A stretch of 64,000 bases of DNA from Bacillus sp. EAC. Its GTDB lineage: Bacteria; Bacillota; Bacilli; Bacillales; Bacillaceae_G. The notes below the pieces were generated by a model. The model was not told the origin of the DNA. It saw nothing but the letters and a program-made list of their open reading frames with translations, and did not search any database. The position numbers and the translations under genes are program-made. Shown one piece after another: positions 5,446-14,115 of this stretch. The stretch spans positions 248,001-312,000 of the forward strand of contig NZ_NCSY01000002.1 in the NCBI RefSeq assembly GCF_002156875.1. The letters run 5' to 3'. Within the stretch, counting starts at the first letter, position 1; each line of letters starts with the position of its first letter.

Positions 5446-7427
5446 CAGATGACCAAGTAAGAGAAATAAGATTAAAATTTATGGACGGTATTCCTAATGT
5501 GGAAATTATGGAAGAATATAAAATAGCAAAAAAAACTACCTCAAATATTAAATTAATGATTACACACCAACATGTTATTATAGAAGGCTATGATGTTGAG
5601 GAAATTAAGAACAAAAAAAGAGCAAAACGAAAGTGGTATATTTCTAATCAGACAACATCCAATTGGAAGGTTAAGGGTATTATCTACAGAGCCACAAATA
5701 CTGTTAACGGTAAGATGTATATCGGTCAAACTGTTAAAACTTTACAAGTAAGAATGGTTAATCATAGATCTGATGCGATGGGTAAAGTATCTAAAAGCAA
5801 CTACCATTTCCACAGAGCAATCCGTAGATATGAATTTGAAGCTTTTGAGTGGGAAGTAATTGACGAAGCAGACAATTATGAAGACTTAAATGAGAAAGAA
5901 AAGTACTGGATTGACTATTACGACACCTTTAACAATGGCTACAATATGACAGTTGGTGGCGAAGGTAGTAATGGGTATATTATTACAGAAGAGGATACTT
6001 TAAAGAGAATCAAATCGCAAGGTGTGAAACCGTTTATTCTCTTTGACACAGAAGGAAATATTAAAGGTGAATATGAAGTAGTAAAGTGGGTAGAAAAAGA
6101 ATTGGAAATCCCTAGTGGTGGAATATTTAGTACATTGTACAATACTGCTTTCTCTACTACCTCCTATAACGGAACTACTTACAGTGCGATATACACAGAT
6201 GATTTTACCCATCTAGCAATGTGGGAGAGAATATACAAAATCAATAATCCCCATAAAGCAAGAGGCGAAGATTCTGCAATGGCTAAATTAACAGAAAAAC
6301 AGGTGTTAGAAATCATTGATTTAATATTGGATGGATTTTCGTATAAAGAAATATCTAATAAATATGATATCCATGTTAATACTATCAGTTCGATTGCGAA
6401 AAGGGAAAATTGGTCACATGTTAAATTATCTATAGATATAGCGAAACGACTTCAAGAGTTGATTGAACGAAATAGAGAAGTTTATGGACATCTATCAGAT
6501 GAAGAAGTACGTGAAATGCGGTTGAATTTCATGGATGGTGCTACTATCGAGGAAATGACACAGGAATACGAGATGTCAGAAAAGGCTATAAGAGACATTA
6601 GAGATATGTGTTCGTATACACATGTTGTCATCGAAGGCTATGATGTAGATTTTATAAAAGCAATTCACATGAAAGTGCCTCCACAAATGCGAGAGGAAAT
6701 AAGAGAACAACTTATGCAAGGAGAACTTAAACAATTTGAGATTGCAAATATATACGATGTTCACACAACAACAGTAGAGAGAATAAGAAAAGAAATGGTA
6801 TTAGAAGGGATTGAACCACCTTCACGAATCGGTAAAATAATAGAGAAAATCAAAACATATCTTCTCGAAGGAAAGCTTATGAATATAGAGATTGCAGAAA
6901 AATGTGGTGTTCACCCACAAATGGTGTCAAATCTAAAGATGAAAATGATATCAGGGGGAATTGTTATAAAGTCGCCTCCTCGACCTTTATCTTCACAAAC
7001 TGAGCAGATTAGAGAACTTCTTAAACGGGGAGTCAATGCACAGGAAATAGCAGATACATTTAATATGAACGTATCAAATGTATACAAAAAAAAGAGAGCA
7101 ATGCAAAAAGAAGGGATTATTCCTCCTTCACGAGATATGGCTAAAGTTGCAGAGAAGATACGAGAACTTATATTGCAAGGAGTTACACAGAGAGCCACTG
7201 CAAAAGCAACTGGTGCTAGTCGAAAGACTGTGCAGAAAGTAAAGAAACGAATTCAAGAAGAAGGGATTAAGCTTCAATCACGAGATAAGGATAAAATCAA
7301 AGAGGAAGTCAGAGAACTTCTCAAGCAAGGATTTGTGCAAAAAAGGGTTGCAGAAATATGTGGTGTAAGCTTGGCAACTGTAGAGAGAGAAAAGAGAAAA
7401 ATGCGAGATGAAGGGATTGCTATATAG
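5397..7427 (+). CDS. GIY-YIG homing-type endonuclease with an HTH-module array
   Basis: This 676-codon frame has a type-A module (15-70), then a GIY-YIG nuclease domain (94-190) with GIIY, KMYIGQT, the conserved Arg in LQVRM, the catalytic-type Glu in LNEKEKYWIDYY and the NNGYNMTVGGEG tail. A NUMOD-like domain follows (210-268, KPFILFDTEGNIKGEYEVVK). Next comes the GED-x3-AKLT-x2-QV homing-endonuclease HTH (290-342), another type-A module (366-421), and five tandem type-B HTH modules (about 428-475, 477-525, 532-578, 580-628, 630-676) with PPSR-like linkers. GIY-YIG enzymes cut DNA and NUMOD/HTH modules guide them to long sites. The internal ATG at 5397 has no ribosome site, so entry is probably by frameshift from the upstream frame. 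There is no host intron in sight; it is free-standing, beside a decayed gene, and AT-rich like a transferred element. Confidence 0.85.
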   Translation: MEAEGIIGKHDNNKRLTDDQVREIRLKFMDGIPNVEIMEEYKIAKKTTSNIKLMITHQHVIIEGYDVEEIKNKKRAKRKWYISNQTTSNWKVKGIIYRATNTVNGKMYIGQTVKTLQVRMVNHRSDAMGKVSKSNYHFHRAIRRYEFEAFEWEVIDEADNYEDLNEKEKYWIDYYDTFNNGYNMTVGGEGSNGYIITEEDTLKRIKSQGVKPFILFDTEGNIKGEYEVVKWVEKELEIPSGGIFSTLYNTAFSTTSYNGTTYSAIYTDDFTHLAMWERIYKINNPHKARGEDSAMAKLTEKQVLEIIDLILDGFSYKEISNKYDIHVNTISSIAKRENWSHVKLSIDIAKRLQELIERNREVYGHLSDEEVREMRLNFMDGATIEEMTQEYEMSEKAIRDIRDMCSYTHVVIEGYDVDFIKAIHMKVPPQMREEIREQLMQGELKQFEIANIYDVHTTTVERIRKEMVLEGIEPPSRIGKIIEKIKTYLLEGKLMNIEIAEKCGVHPQMVSNLKMKMISGGIVIKSPPRPLSSQTEQIRELLKRGVNAQEIADTFNMNVSNVYKKKRAMQKEGIIPPSRDMAKVAEKIRELILQGVTQRATAKATGASRKTVQKVKKRIQEEGIKLQSRDKDKIKEEVRELLKQGFVQKRVAEICGVSLATVEREKRKMRDEGIAI

Positions 7428-7597
7428 CGGTCTTTTTTTTGTCCAAAAATCCTCTAACTCCATTTTAATCGTATCTACTAATAGAGACAACTAAACAGAA
7501 AGAGGAAGATGCCAAGTCCAGCATGAACATGCGGTATCCTCCAACCACGCTATTTCATTATTCCACTAAACTGCCAAATACTTGAATAAGGAAATAT
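7428..7597. other. Downstream flank of the endonuclease gene
   Basis: A weak GCTATATAGC hairpin overlaps the stop codon and leads into eight T residues (7433-7440), possibly the terminator. At 7499-7541 a more GC-rich segment can fold (GAGGA ... TCCTC outside, GCATGAACATGC inside) but lacks a T-tract. No gene is seen. Confidence 0.35.
7566..7594. repeat. Short dispersed repeat, copy B
   Basis: CTAAACTGCCAAATACTTGA followed by ATAAGGAAA resembles the copy at 3866-3895. Here it directly precedes the terminator hairpin at 7598-7640. Confidence 0.45.
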
Positions 7598-7640
7598 AAA
7601 AAAAGGATCATATTTCGTTAAGAAATACGTTCCTTTTTTT
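7598..7640. terminator. Hairpin terminator, mainly for minJ
   Basis: AAAAAAAGGA ... TCCTTTTTTT outer arms enclose TATTTC / GAAATA inner arms. T-tracts exist on both strands, so it can also stop plus-strand transcripts from the endonuclease gene. Confidence 0.65.
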
Positions 7641-7652
7641 GTTTTTACTTCC

Positions 7653-7715
7653 ATTCCGGAAGATTATGAAATATATTCCGGAGGTTTTTGAAAAAATTCC
7701 GCGAGTTTATGAAAA
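7653..7715 (+). repeat. Three tandem TTCCGGA-type units
   Basis: Units begin at 7653 (ATTCCGGAAGATTATGAAA), 7675 (ATTCCGGAGGTTTTTGAAA) and 7696 (ATTCCGCGAGTTTATGAAA), a period of 21-22 bp with conserved TTCC and TGAAA. Related units lie on the other strand at 3360-3490. Confidence 0.6.
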
Positions 7716-7724
7716 ATCACACAA

Positions 7725-8918
7725 TCAGCCAACCTGTCCAGTAAGTTTAGCTTCTTCTTCAGGGAAAAGGAAGCCTAACTCATGGTGGTCACCTTCATAT
7801 ACTGCGCATTGAGTAATACGGATTTCATTGTTAAAGTCTAGTACTTCAATTTTGCAATATGCGCGATTGATTTGGAGTGCTTCATAGAATTCTGCAACAG
7901 TAGACACGTTTTGACCATTTACTTTTGTAATGGTTTCCCCTACCATAATTTCCATTTTGTCTGCAACTGAGTTTGGTAAAATCCCTAATACAACTAGACC
8001 AACAGCTTTTGATGTGAAGTATGATGAAGTGCTAATGTCTCTAGTTTTATGAATATAAGATATTACTTCCCGTCCAACGACTGCGATGGCTACTGCTACA
8101 AATGCTACGAATCCAACAAAATAGCTCGCAATACCACCTATACATACTAAAATGGATAATGTAACAACCTGTTTTCCAACAAGTTTAATAGACTCTTTGG
8201 CAACCATTCCTTGTACGAGATGATAGAAACCAATTCCGAATGGTACGCAAAGTATAGAATAGCCACTTTCTCCTAATGGTAAAGTTGGCCACCAAGAATA
8301 GTCGCTAATGATTGTCCCATTTGGAATAAGCAAAAATAGAGGTACAAGCCATAACTTGTTTGTTTCGTGGGCTCCAACCCGTTTACCACGTTTACTTTCG
8401 ATAAATAACGGAGTCGTATATTTTGCAGCATTACGCTGAACTAATATTCCCTCAGCTAATAATAATAAACTTAATAGAATCGTAACAGCTGGAAGCATAG
8501 CATTCATATCTTTTGGTATCACTTTTTCTAATAACGATAGCGAAGGCACAGCTTTGTTTAGTAAAGGCAATGCAATTAGTGCCAATCCAAATACATATGC
8601 TGGAGACATCCACCTAAACTGTAATAAAAGAGCACTAACAATCGTTAAAATACTAATTAATGTTATCATTTCTATTGGAATACTAATTCCTACTAGTAAT
8701 GAAACAACTGAAAGGATCCCACCTATTAGTAGTCCATACAATAAAGAAGTCTTCCATTCAAACGATGCATTAAAAATACGTATTGAAAAATGCTTACGTT
8801 CTCTCTTTACACGTAAATAACCACTAAAAAGAGTTGCAATAAAGAATATATAAGTAAATGGATTTAAAAATAATTTCGCGAATCCAACTAAAAGTCCCAT
8901 TAAACCATCTGACCACAT
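7725..8918 (-). CDS. minJ: MinJ, division-site topological determinant
   Basis: This 397-residue protein has about eight membrane segments (residues 5-285) followed by a cytosolic PDZ-type domain near 295-385 (MVGETITKVNGQNVSTVAEFYEAL). In Bacillus, MinJ links DivIVA at curved membrane to the MinCD inhibitor and so restricts where the divisome stays active. The gene order minJ-ctpB-...-ftsEX matches B. subtilis yvjD-yvjB. The ATG at 8918 is used because AAGGTGGTGA lies at good distance; the two GTG codons upstream overlap that ribosome site. It lies downstream of ctpB on the same strand, but two hairpins at 9015-9046 and 9111-9140 separate them, so it is probably transcribed on its own. Confidence 0.88.
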   Translation of the reverse strand: MWSDGLMGLLVGFAKLFLNPFTYIFFIATLFSGYLRVKRERKHFSIRIFNASFEWKTSLLYGLLIGGILSVVSLLVGISIPIEMITLISILTIVSALLLQFRWMSPAYVFGLALIALPLLNKAVPSLSLLEKVIPKDMNAMLPAVTILLSLLLLAEGILVQRNAAKYTTPLFIESKRGKRVGAHETNKLWLVPLFLLIPNGTIISDYSWWPTLPLGESGYSILCVPFGIGFYHLVQGMVAKESIKLVGKQVVTLSILVCIGGIASYFVGFVAFVAVAIAVVGREVISYIHKTRDISTSSYFTSKAVGLVVLGILPNSVADKMEIMVGETITKVNGQNVSTVAEFYEALQINRAYCKIEVLDFNNEIRITQCAVYEGDHHELGFLFPEEEAKLTGQVG

Positions 8919-9014
8919 AACGTTCACCACCTTTTCTTAAATTAATAGATTCATATATATTTATGTTATCGGTTTATACTCACTTTTTCAAAGGGAATAT
9001 TCCTTTTAACAAGA

Positions 9015-9046
9015 AAAAAGTACACTTCCCCTTGAAGTGTACTTTC
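9015..9046 (-). terminator. Second terminator after ctpB
   Basis: Minus-strand stem AAGTACACTTCA / TGAAGTGTACTT is followed by TTTTTTCTT. Confidence 0.7.
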
Positions 9047-9110
9047 GACATTCAATTTAGAAACTCCTGCTTTAGCTTGTTACAATCTATCTATTTCCCA
9101 GGAATTATGT

Positions 9111-9140
9111 CAAAAGAGGACGAAATTAATTCGCCCTCTT
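9111..9140 (-). terminator. First terminator after ctpB
   Basis: Minus-strand AAGAGGGCGAA and TTCGTCCTCTT arms (one mismatch) with TTTTG following, six bases beyond the ctpB stop codon. Confidence 0.65.
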
Positions 9141-9146
9141 TACACT

Positions 9147-10580
9147 TTATTTAGAAACGATATCTAATGCTTCTTCTAATTGAGTATCATTTTTCTCATC
9201 TCTAATTTTTTCAATTAATGATGCTTCAAGCTTTTCCGAAGTTAACGGATCAAGCTTACCATTCACAGTAGCTCCAACGTCTTTTTGGAATTTCTTAATT
9301 GCTTTTTCAGTTCCTTTGCTGAAATATCCGTCTTGACGTCCTGTATCATACCCTATACCATTTAGCATGATTTGAGCTTGTTTAATGTTTTCATTATTAT
9401 CATCATATTTAAATGTTTTCGTTTTATCGATTGGAGTTGCATAGAAATAATCTGGTTGTTTAACTGCAACATCTGGCTTAATACCTTTTTTATGAATCCA
9501 TGTTCCATTAGGTGTTAACCATTTAAATTGAGTTAATTTAATATTACTTCCATCTTTAAAATCAAGTGTAGATTGAACAGTACCTTTACCATATGATTTC
9601 TCTCCGATTAATTGATAATCTCCTGCTTCACTTAATGCAGCTGCTAAAATTTCTGCTGCTGACGCGCTTCCTTTATCAATTAATACGTCGATTGGATATG
9701 GCTTGGCTTTATTTAGCTTAGTGTAATACTTCTCACGTTGACCATCTCTATTTTCAACTTGTAAATAAGGCTCATTTTTAACAACTAATTCTTCAAGAAC
9801 TCCCTCAACTGCTTGTAAGTAGCCTCCAGGATTTCCACGAACATCGATTGTTAAACCTTGAATATTTTGATCTTCTAACTTTTTCAGTTCTTTCTTAAAC
9901 TCATCAGCCGTTTTTTCGTTAAATGACGTAATGTGTATATATCCAATTTTTTCACTGTTTATATCTTTAACTGAACCGAAAACTGTATACATCGGAATAT
10001 CATCACGTTTAATATTAAATTTGATAGGCTCTGGAACGCCTGGACGTTTAATTTCAATCGTTACATTTGTTCCCTTTTTACCACGAATTTTTAATACTGC
10101 ATCATATTGAGATAAGCCTTTGATACTTTTCCCATCAACAGTTAGAATTTCGTCTTTTGGTTTTAAACCAGCTTTTTCAGCAGGTGAATTTTTGATTGGT
10201 GACACAATAATTAGCTTTTCACCATCTTTTGAAACTTCAGCCCCGATTCCCTCAAACGAAGAACCTAATGATTGATGGAATTCTTTCGCTGTTTTTCCAT
10301 CCATATAAGATGAGAAAGGATCATCTAATGTCGTAACCATCCCTTGAATGGCACCTTCAGTTAATTTATCAGGATCAATTTTTTTCACATATTGATTTGC
10401 AATAATTTCATATGCTTTTTGTATTTTTGCAATGTTTTCGCCCTCTGTCGCCTTTACTTCTTCACTTTGTGATAATTTGTTGACGATAGAACTTGTACCA
10501 TCATTGAAACCAAATGCCCCTACTCCAATACCAACAACAAATGTTGCTGACGCAAGTATCACTGAAGTCTTTCGATTCAT
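9147..10580 (-). CDS. ctpB: CtpB, carboxy-terminal processing protease
   Basis: This 477-residue S41-family protease has one N-terminal membrane anchor (residues 7-24), a PDZ domain (about 95-180), the S41 catalytic core and a C-terminal peptidoglycan-binding domain (about 395-455, IKQAQIMLNGIGYDTGRQDGYF). The Ser-Lys-Gln triad can be placed at S307 (GSASAAE), K332 and Q336 (YGKGTVQ), with the same spacing as in B. subtilis CtpB. In that species CtpB acts outside the membrane and helps trigger SpoIVFB during sporulation by cutting SpoIVFA. The ATG is preceded by GGGAGG. It sits between katA and minJ; katA has its own terminator, so ctpB is likely monocistronic. Confidence 0.92.
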   Translation of the reverse strand: MNRKTSVILASATFVVGIGVGAFGFNDGTSSIVNKLSQSEEVKATEGENIAKIQKAYEIIANQYVKKIDPDKLTEGAIQGMVTTLDDPFSSYMDGKTAKEFHQSLGSSFEGIGAEVSKDGEKLIIVSPIKNSPAEKAGLKPKDEILTVDGKSIKGLSQYDAVLKIRGKKGTNVTIEIKRPGVPEPIKFNIKRDDIPMYTVFGSVKDINSEKIGYIHITSFNEKTADEFKKELKKLEDQNIQGLTIDVRGNPGGYLQAVEGVLEELVVKNEPYLQVENRDGQREKYYTKLNKAKPYPIDVLIDKGSASAAEILAAALSEAGDYQLIGEKSYGKGTVQSTLDFKDGSNIKLTQFKWLTPNGTWIHKKGIKPDVAVKQPDYFYATPIDKTKTFKYDDNNENIKQAQIMLNGIGYDTGRQDGYFSKGTEKAIKKFQKDVGATVNGKLDPLTSEKLEASLIEKIRDEKNDTQLEEALDIVSK

Positions 10581-10639
10581 AAAGAACCTCCCATCCGTTC
10601 ATTTTAGAACGTATCAATCTACTATATAGTGTATGTATA

Positions 10640-10673
10640 GAAAAAGCATCACACAGACGTGCGATGCCTTTTC
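10640..10673 (-). terminator. Terminator for katA
   Basis: Minus-strand GCATCGCAC, loop, GTGTGATGC, then TTTTT. It lies about 85 bases after the katA stop codon. Confidence 0.75.
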
Positions 10674-10755
10674 TGTTCTATTATATGATAAGTGAGTATC
10701 ACTTATGATTGCAAGTAGAACACTATTTAATAAATATTTATTAGAAGAAATTAAT

Positions 10756-12219
10756 CTATTTTGGTAAATGTTGTAAGTAAGGTGATAAATCTAAGCCAAG
10801 TTGATTTGCAAGTCTTTCACCTAATTTAGCATCTGCACGGTAGAAATTACATACAGCTCGTAATTTTATTTTTTCATCTACACCTTCTATGTCCGCACTA
10901 ATATTTTTAATTAATGCATCTTGTTCATCTTTACTATATCGATTCCAAACTTCTCCAGCTTGACCGAAGTCATTTGTTTTTTCAATCTTTTTACGTTCCG
11001 ACACACCATTAAGTGGCTGAGCAACTTCTACATATGCTACGTCTTCTTTTGGCGTATCTGAATAACTATTTGGTTCAAAATTAATCTGATGTGTCTGTTG
11101 ACCAAATGGCATGTGTCCGTCTCGTTGACCATTTGCAACTTTTGCAAAAGGACAGTTGATAGGAAGTTGCAAATAATTTGCACCAATACGATATCTTTGA
11201 GTATCTGAATATGAGAAAAGTCTTCCTTGTAATAACTTATCTTCTGAAGGCAGTATACCAGGTACTAGCACACCTGGATTGAAACCAACAGACTCCGTTT
11301 CAGCAAACACATTTTCAGGGTTACGATTTAAAATCATCGTTCCAACTAATTGACGAGGAATAACATCTTCAAACCAATCCTTCGTCGGATCTAGAGGATC
11401 AAAATCAAAATCATCCATATCAGCAGGGTTTAATACTTGAACATATAAATCCCATTCCGGATAATCACCATTTTCAATTGAATCATACAGATCACGGCTT
11501 GCGTGGTTGAAATCTTTACCTTGGATTTCACTAGCTTCTTCCATTGTTAAGTTCTCAATACCCTGTTTTGGTACCCAACGAAGTTTTACATATACTGTAT
11601 TACCATATTCATTAACCCATTTAAATGAGTGAACACTAGAACCTCTCATTTGACGGTAATTTGCAGGAATTCCTTCATCTGTAAATAAGTGTAATAACAT
11701 ATTCGTAGATTCAGGAGTTAATGACATGAAGTCCCAATAACGATTACCAGTTTGAAGATTTGTTCTCGGATCTGGTTTTAAAGAATGAACCATATCAGGG
11801 AACTTCATCGCATCTCTAATGAAGAATACTGGTAAATTATTTCCTACAAAGTCATAATTTCCATCTTCTGTGTAAAACTTTACTGCAAATCCACGTGGAT
11901 CACGTAGGGTTTCTGGTGAATGCGTACCGTGTACAACTGTTGAGAAACGTGCGAAAACTGGTGTTTCTGTTCCAGCTGTTTGTAAAAATTTAGCTTTAGT
12001 ATATTTTTTCATACTATTTTTTGTAACGAAAACACCGTGTGCACCTGCTCCACGTGCATGTACAACACGCTCTGGTACCCTTTCACGATCAAAGTGAGCT
12101 AACTTCTCAATTAATTGGTAATCTTCTAATAGAGTCGGTCCTCTACGTCCGGCAGTTAATGAATTTTGATTGTCTCCAATTGGAACACCTTGATTTGTCG
12201 TTAAACGATTATTAGTCAT
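10756..12219 (-). CDS. katA: Vegetative heme catalase
   Basis: This 487-residue clade-3 small-subunit catalase decomposes hydrogen peroxide. The distal heme His is H54 in RVVHARGAGAHG, the catalytic Asn is in DFVGNNLPVFFIRD, and the proximal Tyr is in LFSYSDTQRYRIG. Length and motifs match B. subtilis KatA and no residue is missing. The ATG at 12219 follows AAGGAG. Two PerR-type operators lie upstream: 12235-12249 (one mismatch) and 12301-12315 (perfect). Peroxide-responsive, PerR-controlled expression is therefore very likely. In B. subtilis katA is not next to ctpB, so its place inside the minJ-ctpB-ftsEX block is a local difference. Confidence 0.95.
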   Translation of the reverse strand: MTNNRLTTNQGVPIGDNQNSLTAGRRGPTLLEDYQLIEKLAHFDRERVPERVVHARGAGAHGVFVTKNSMKKYTKAKFLQTAGTETPVFARFSTVVHGTHSPETLRDPRGFAVKFYTEDGNYDFVGNNLPVFFIRDAMKFPDMVHSLKPDPRTNLQTGNRYWDFMSLTPESTNMLLHLFTDEGIPANYRQMRGSSVHSFKWVNEYGNTVYVKLRWVPKQGIENLTMEEASEIQGKDFNHASRDLYDSIENGDYPEWDLYVQVLNPADMDDFDFDPLDPTKDWFEDVIPRQLVGTMILNRNPENVFAETESVGFNPGVLVPGILPSEDKLLQGRLFSYSDTQRYRIGANYLQLPINCPFAKVANGQRDGHMPFGQQTHQINFEPNSYSDTPKEDVAYVEVAQPLNGVSERKKIEKTNDFGQAGEVWNRYSKDEQDALIKNISADIEGVDEKIKLRAVCNFYRADAKLGERLANQLGLDLSPYLQHLPK

Positions 12220-12234
12220 ATCAGATCTCCTTAT

Positions 12235-12249
12235 TTATAATTATTATTA
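12235..12249. promoter_or_regulatory. PerR box, proximal
   Basis: TTATAATTATTATTA differs at one position from the PerR consensus TTATAATNATTATAA and lies 16 bases ahead of the katA start codon. Confidence 0.6.
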
Positions 12250-12300
12250 TTTAGTATTAATTATATAATATTGTAAATCATAATGAAAATCAATATCAAA

Positions 12301-12315
12301 TTATAATTATTATAA
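12301..12315. promoter_or_regulatory. PerR box, distal, perfect consensus
   Basis: TTATAATTATTATAA fits TTATAATNATTATAA exactly, 82 bases upstream of katA. Nearby AT-rich DNA (12250-12300) contains no equally good second site. Confidence 0.8.
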
Positions 12316-12499
12316 ACTAGTAATTCATTTAGTCGATTTTAACCACCTCTTTACTATGTAAATGACCGATTTGCCTAAAACTAGTTAATGATAATACCTG
12401 TCTAATTAATGTTTATTTCACTAATCCCCTTTTTAGCATTAAAAATAGTATAAAATCGAAACAAAGAATAATTATAAATAATAAATACTTGTAAAATAC

Positions 12500-12526
12500 A
12501 AAAAACCTATCCTAGAAATATAGGTT
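12500..12526 (-). terminator. Terminator for the M23 hydrolase gene
   Basis: Minus-strand AACCTAT, nine-base loop, ATAGGTT then TTTTTTG, about 30 bases past the stop codon at 12554. Confidence 0.65.
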
Positions 12527-12553
12527 AGGTTTAAATGATTAATTTGGATTCAA

Positions 12554-13846
12554 TTAGAAATTAATATATTTTTGTGGATCAACAGCATTAGTCTTACCAT
12601 AATTCCATTCACCTTTATGTAATTCAAAGTGTAAATGTTGGCCAAAAGAATGTCCTGTATTACCCATGTAGCCAATTTTTGTTCCTTTTGAAACAGATTG
12701 GCCTGTTGAAACATTATAGCTATCTAAATGCGCGTAAACAGTTGTCCATACTTGTCCATTTATATTATGTGTAATGAAAACACAATTCCCATAAGTGGAT
12801 GATACATATGCTCGAATGACTACTCCGTCACCGGCAGCTACAACTGGAACACTACCACTTGCTGCTATATCAACTCCATCATGGAATTCTCCACCTTCAA
12901 ATGAACGGGTACCAAAACCAGATGAGATATAACCAGATGCTGGTCTAGTAAAGTTACCACTAGATACTGGCGGAGTATTATCTGATCCACCACCTGTTGA
13001 TGGCTTATTGTTATTATTATTATTTTTATTCTTTTCAATCTCTGCCTTACGTCTTGCTTCTTCAGCAGCAGCTCTCTTTTTAGCTTCTTCAAGAGCTTTT
13101 TGCATTGCAGCTTGTTGACTAGCTAGTAATTGATCTTGCTCTTCTAAGTTTAAAGCATCTTCATGAGCTTCTTTTTCTTGCGATTTGAGCGAAGCCATAA
13201 GCTTGTTTTTATTACTTACTTGACTTGCTAGTTCAGTTTTTAGATCTTCTAAATTAACTAGATCTCGTTCAATTTTTGCTTGTTTAATCGTCATTTCATC
13301 TTTCTTACTGCTTACATCAATTAGATCTAAATTTTGCTGTTTAATAATATCTTGATCTGCATGCATGATAACTTGTACAGCACTCATTCGTTGAACTAAA
13401 TCTCCGAAACTATTAGAGCCTAATATAACATCGACGTAAGATAACATCCCACCAGTTTTTTGAAGCGAACGCATTCTGTCTTTTAATAACTCTTGTCTTG
13501 TATCAATACGCTTTTCAATAAATTCAATTTCTTTTTTAAGCTTTTCAATTTGCTTTTTACCACTATTAACTGCATCTTTCGTTTGGCTAACCTTTTGCTT
13601 AGTATCATCCATCTTAGCATCTAGTTGTTCAAGCTCAGCAACAATTTTTTCTTGATTTGCTTGCAAGTTCTCAATTTTGTTATTTGCTGCGTTTGTTTGA
13701 TTTTTAACCTCACTACGTTTCTTTTTGATACGGTCAATTTCTGTTTGGTACTTACTCTCTGCAAAAGAAACGGATGGGATTGCCGCGATGATGAAAGTAC
13801 TGCATAAAACCGTAATCATTACTTTCTTAGTTTTTCTCTGTTTCAT
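12554..13846 (-). CDS. FtsEX-type peptidoglycan hydrolase: coiled coil plus M23 endopeptidase
   Basis: This 430-residue secreted protein has a signal peptide (1-29, cleavage after SFA), a long coiled-coil region (about 32-260), a basic/asparagine/glycine linker, and a C-terminal M23 (LytM) domain from about 300. Zinc ligands H322, D326 (FHDGVD) and H406, and catalytic-type H373 (YAHLD) and H404 (HLHFEL), are all present, so it should be an active endopeptidase. It lies directly downstream of ftsE-ftsX on the same strand. In B. subtilis FtsEX activates CwlO, which has a similar coiled coil but an NlpC/P60 domain; here the hydrolase domain is M23, as in EnvC or PcsB-like designs. AAGGAGGG precedes the ATG. 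A hairpin in its leader (13876-13929) may affect expression. Confidence 0.88.
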   Translation of the reverse strand: MKQRKTKKVMITVLCSTFIIAAIPSVSFAESKYQTEIDRIKKKRSEVKNQTNAANNKIENLQANQEKIVAELEQLDAKMDDTKQKVSQTKDAVNSGKKQIEKLKKEIEFIEKRIDTRQELLKDRMRSLQKTGGMLSYVDVILGSNSFGDLVQRMSAVQVIMHADQDIIKQQNLDLIDVSSKKDEMTIKQAKIERDLVNLEDLKTELASQVSNKNKLMASLKSQEKEAHEDALNLEEQDQLLASQQAAMQKALEEAKKRAAAEEARRKAEIEKNKNNNNNNKPSTGGGSDNTPPVSSGNFTRPASGYISSGFGTRSFEGGEFHDGVDIAASGSVPVVAAGDGVVIRAYVSSTYGNCVFITHNINGQVWTTVYAHLDSYNVSTGQSVSKGTKIGYMGNTGHSFGQHLHFELHKGEWNYGKTNAVDPQKYINF

Positions 13847-13875
13847 CTAAGATCCCTCCTTATATGTATATAGAA

Positions 13876-13929
13876 AAGCTTTAGTATCGTTCTCAACTCA
13901 GATAGACGTTAAATTAGACACTAAAGCTT
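13876..13929 (-). promoter_or_regulatory. Leader stem-loop ahead of the M23 hydrolase gene
   Basis: Arms AAGCTTTAGTGTC and GATACTAAAGCTT (13917-13929 and 13876-13888) form a 13-pair stem with one G-U pair and a 28 nt loop, ending 15 bases before the ribosome site. TTTTC follows, so it could attenuate or set mRNA stability. Confidence 0.5.
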
Positions 13930-14115
13930 ATCATTTCATTACTTTTTGGCTGTTTTCGTATACGTTGCTACTATTTATCTGTTATTGGTTGAGTATCGAT
14001 CCATTCAAACGGATTATTAACCTGTTTGTATTATCAGAACCCAATAAAAACAACAATCTATTTAAAAAGAGCCTACTTATTTAAAACAATTAAACTTTTA
14101 TATAATATTTTCAAA

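Noticed and set aside
5939-7490. Several minus-strand frames of 62-95 codons opposite the endonuclease gene
   Set aside because: Antisense shadows of a clearly coding, AT-rich plus-strand gene; no ribosome sites or family motifs.
8963-9154. 63-codon plus-strand frame between minJ and ctpB
   Set aside because: Covers two terminator hairpins of the minus-strand genes and ends inside ctpB.
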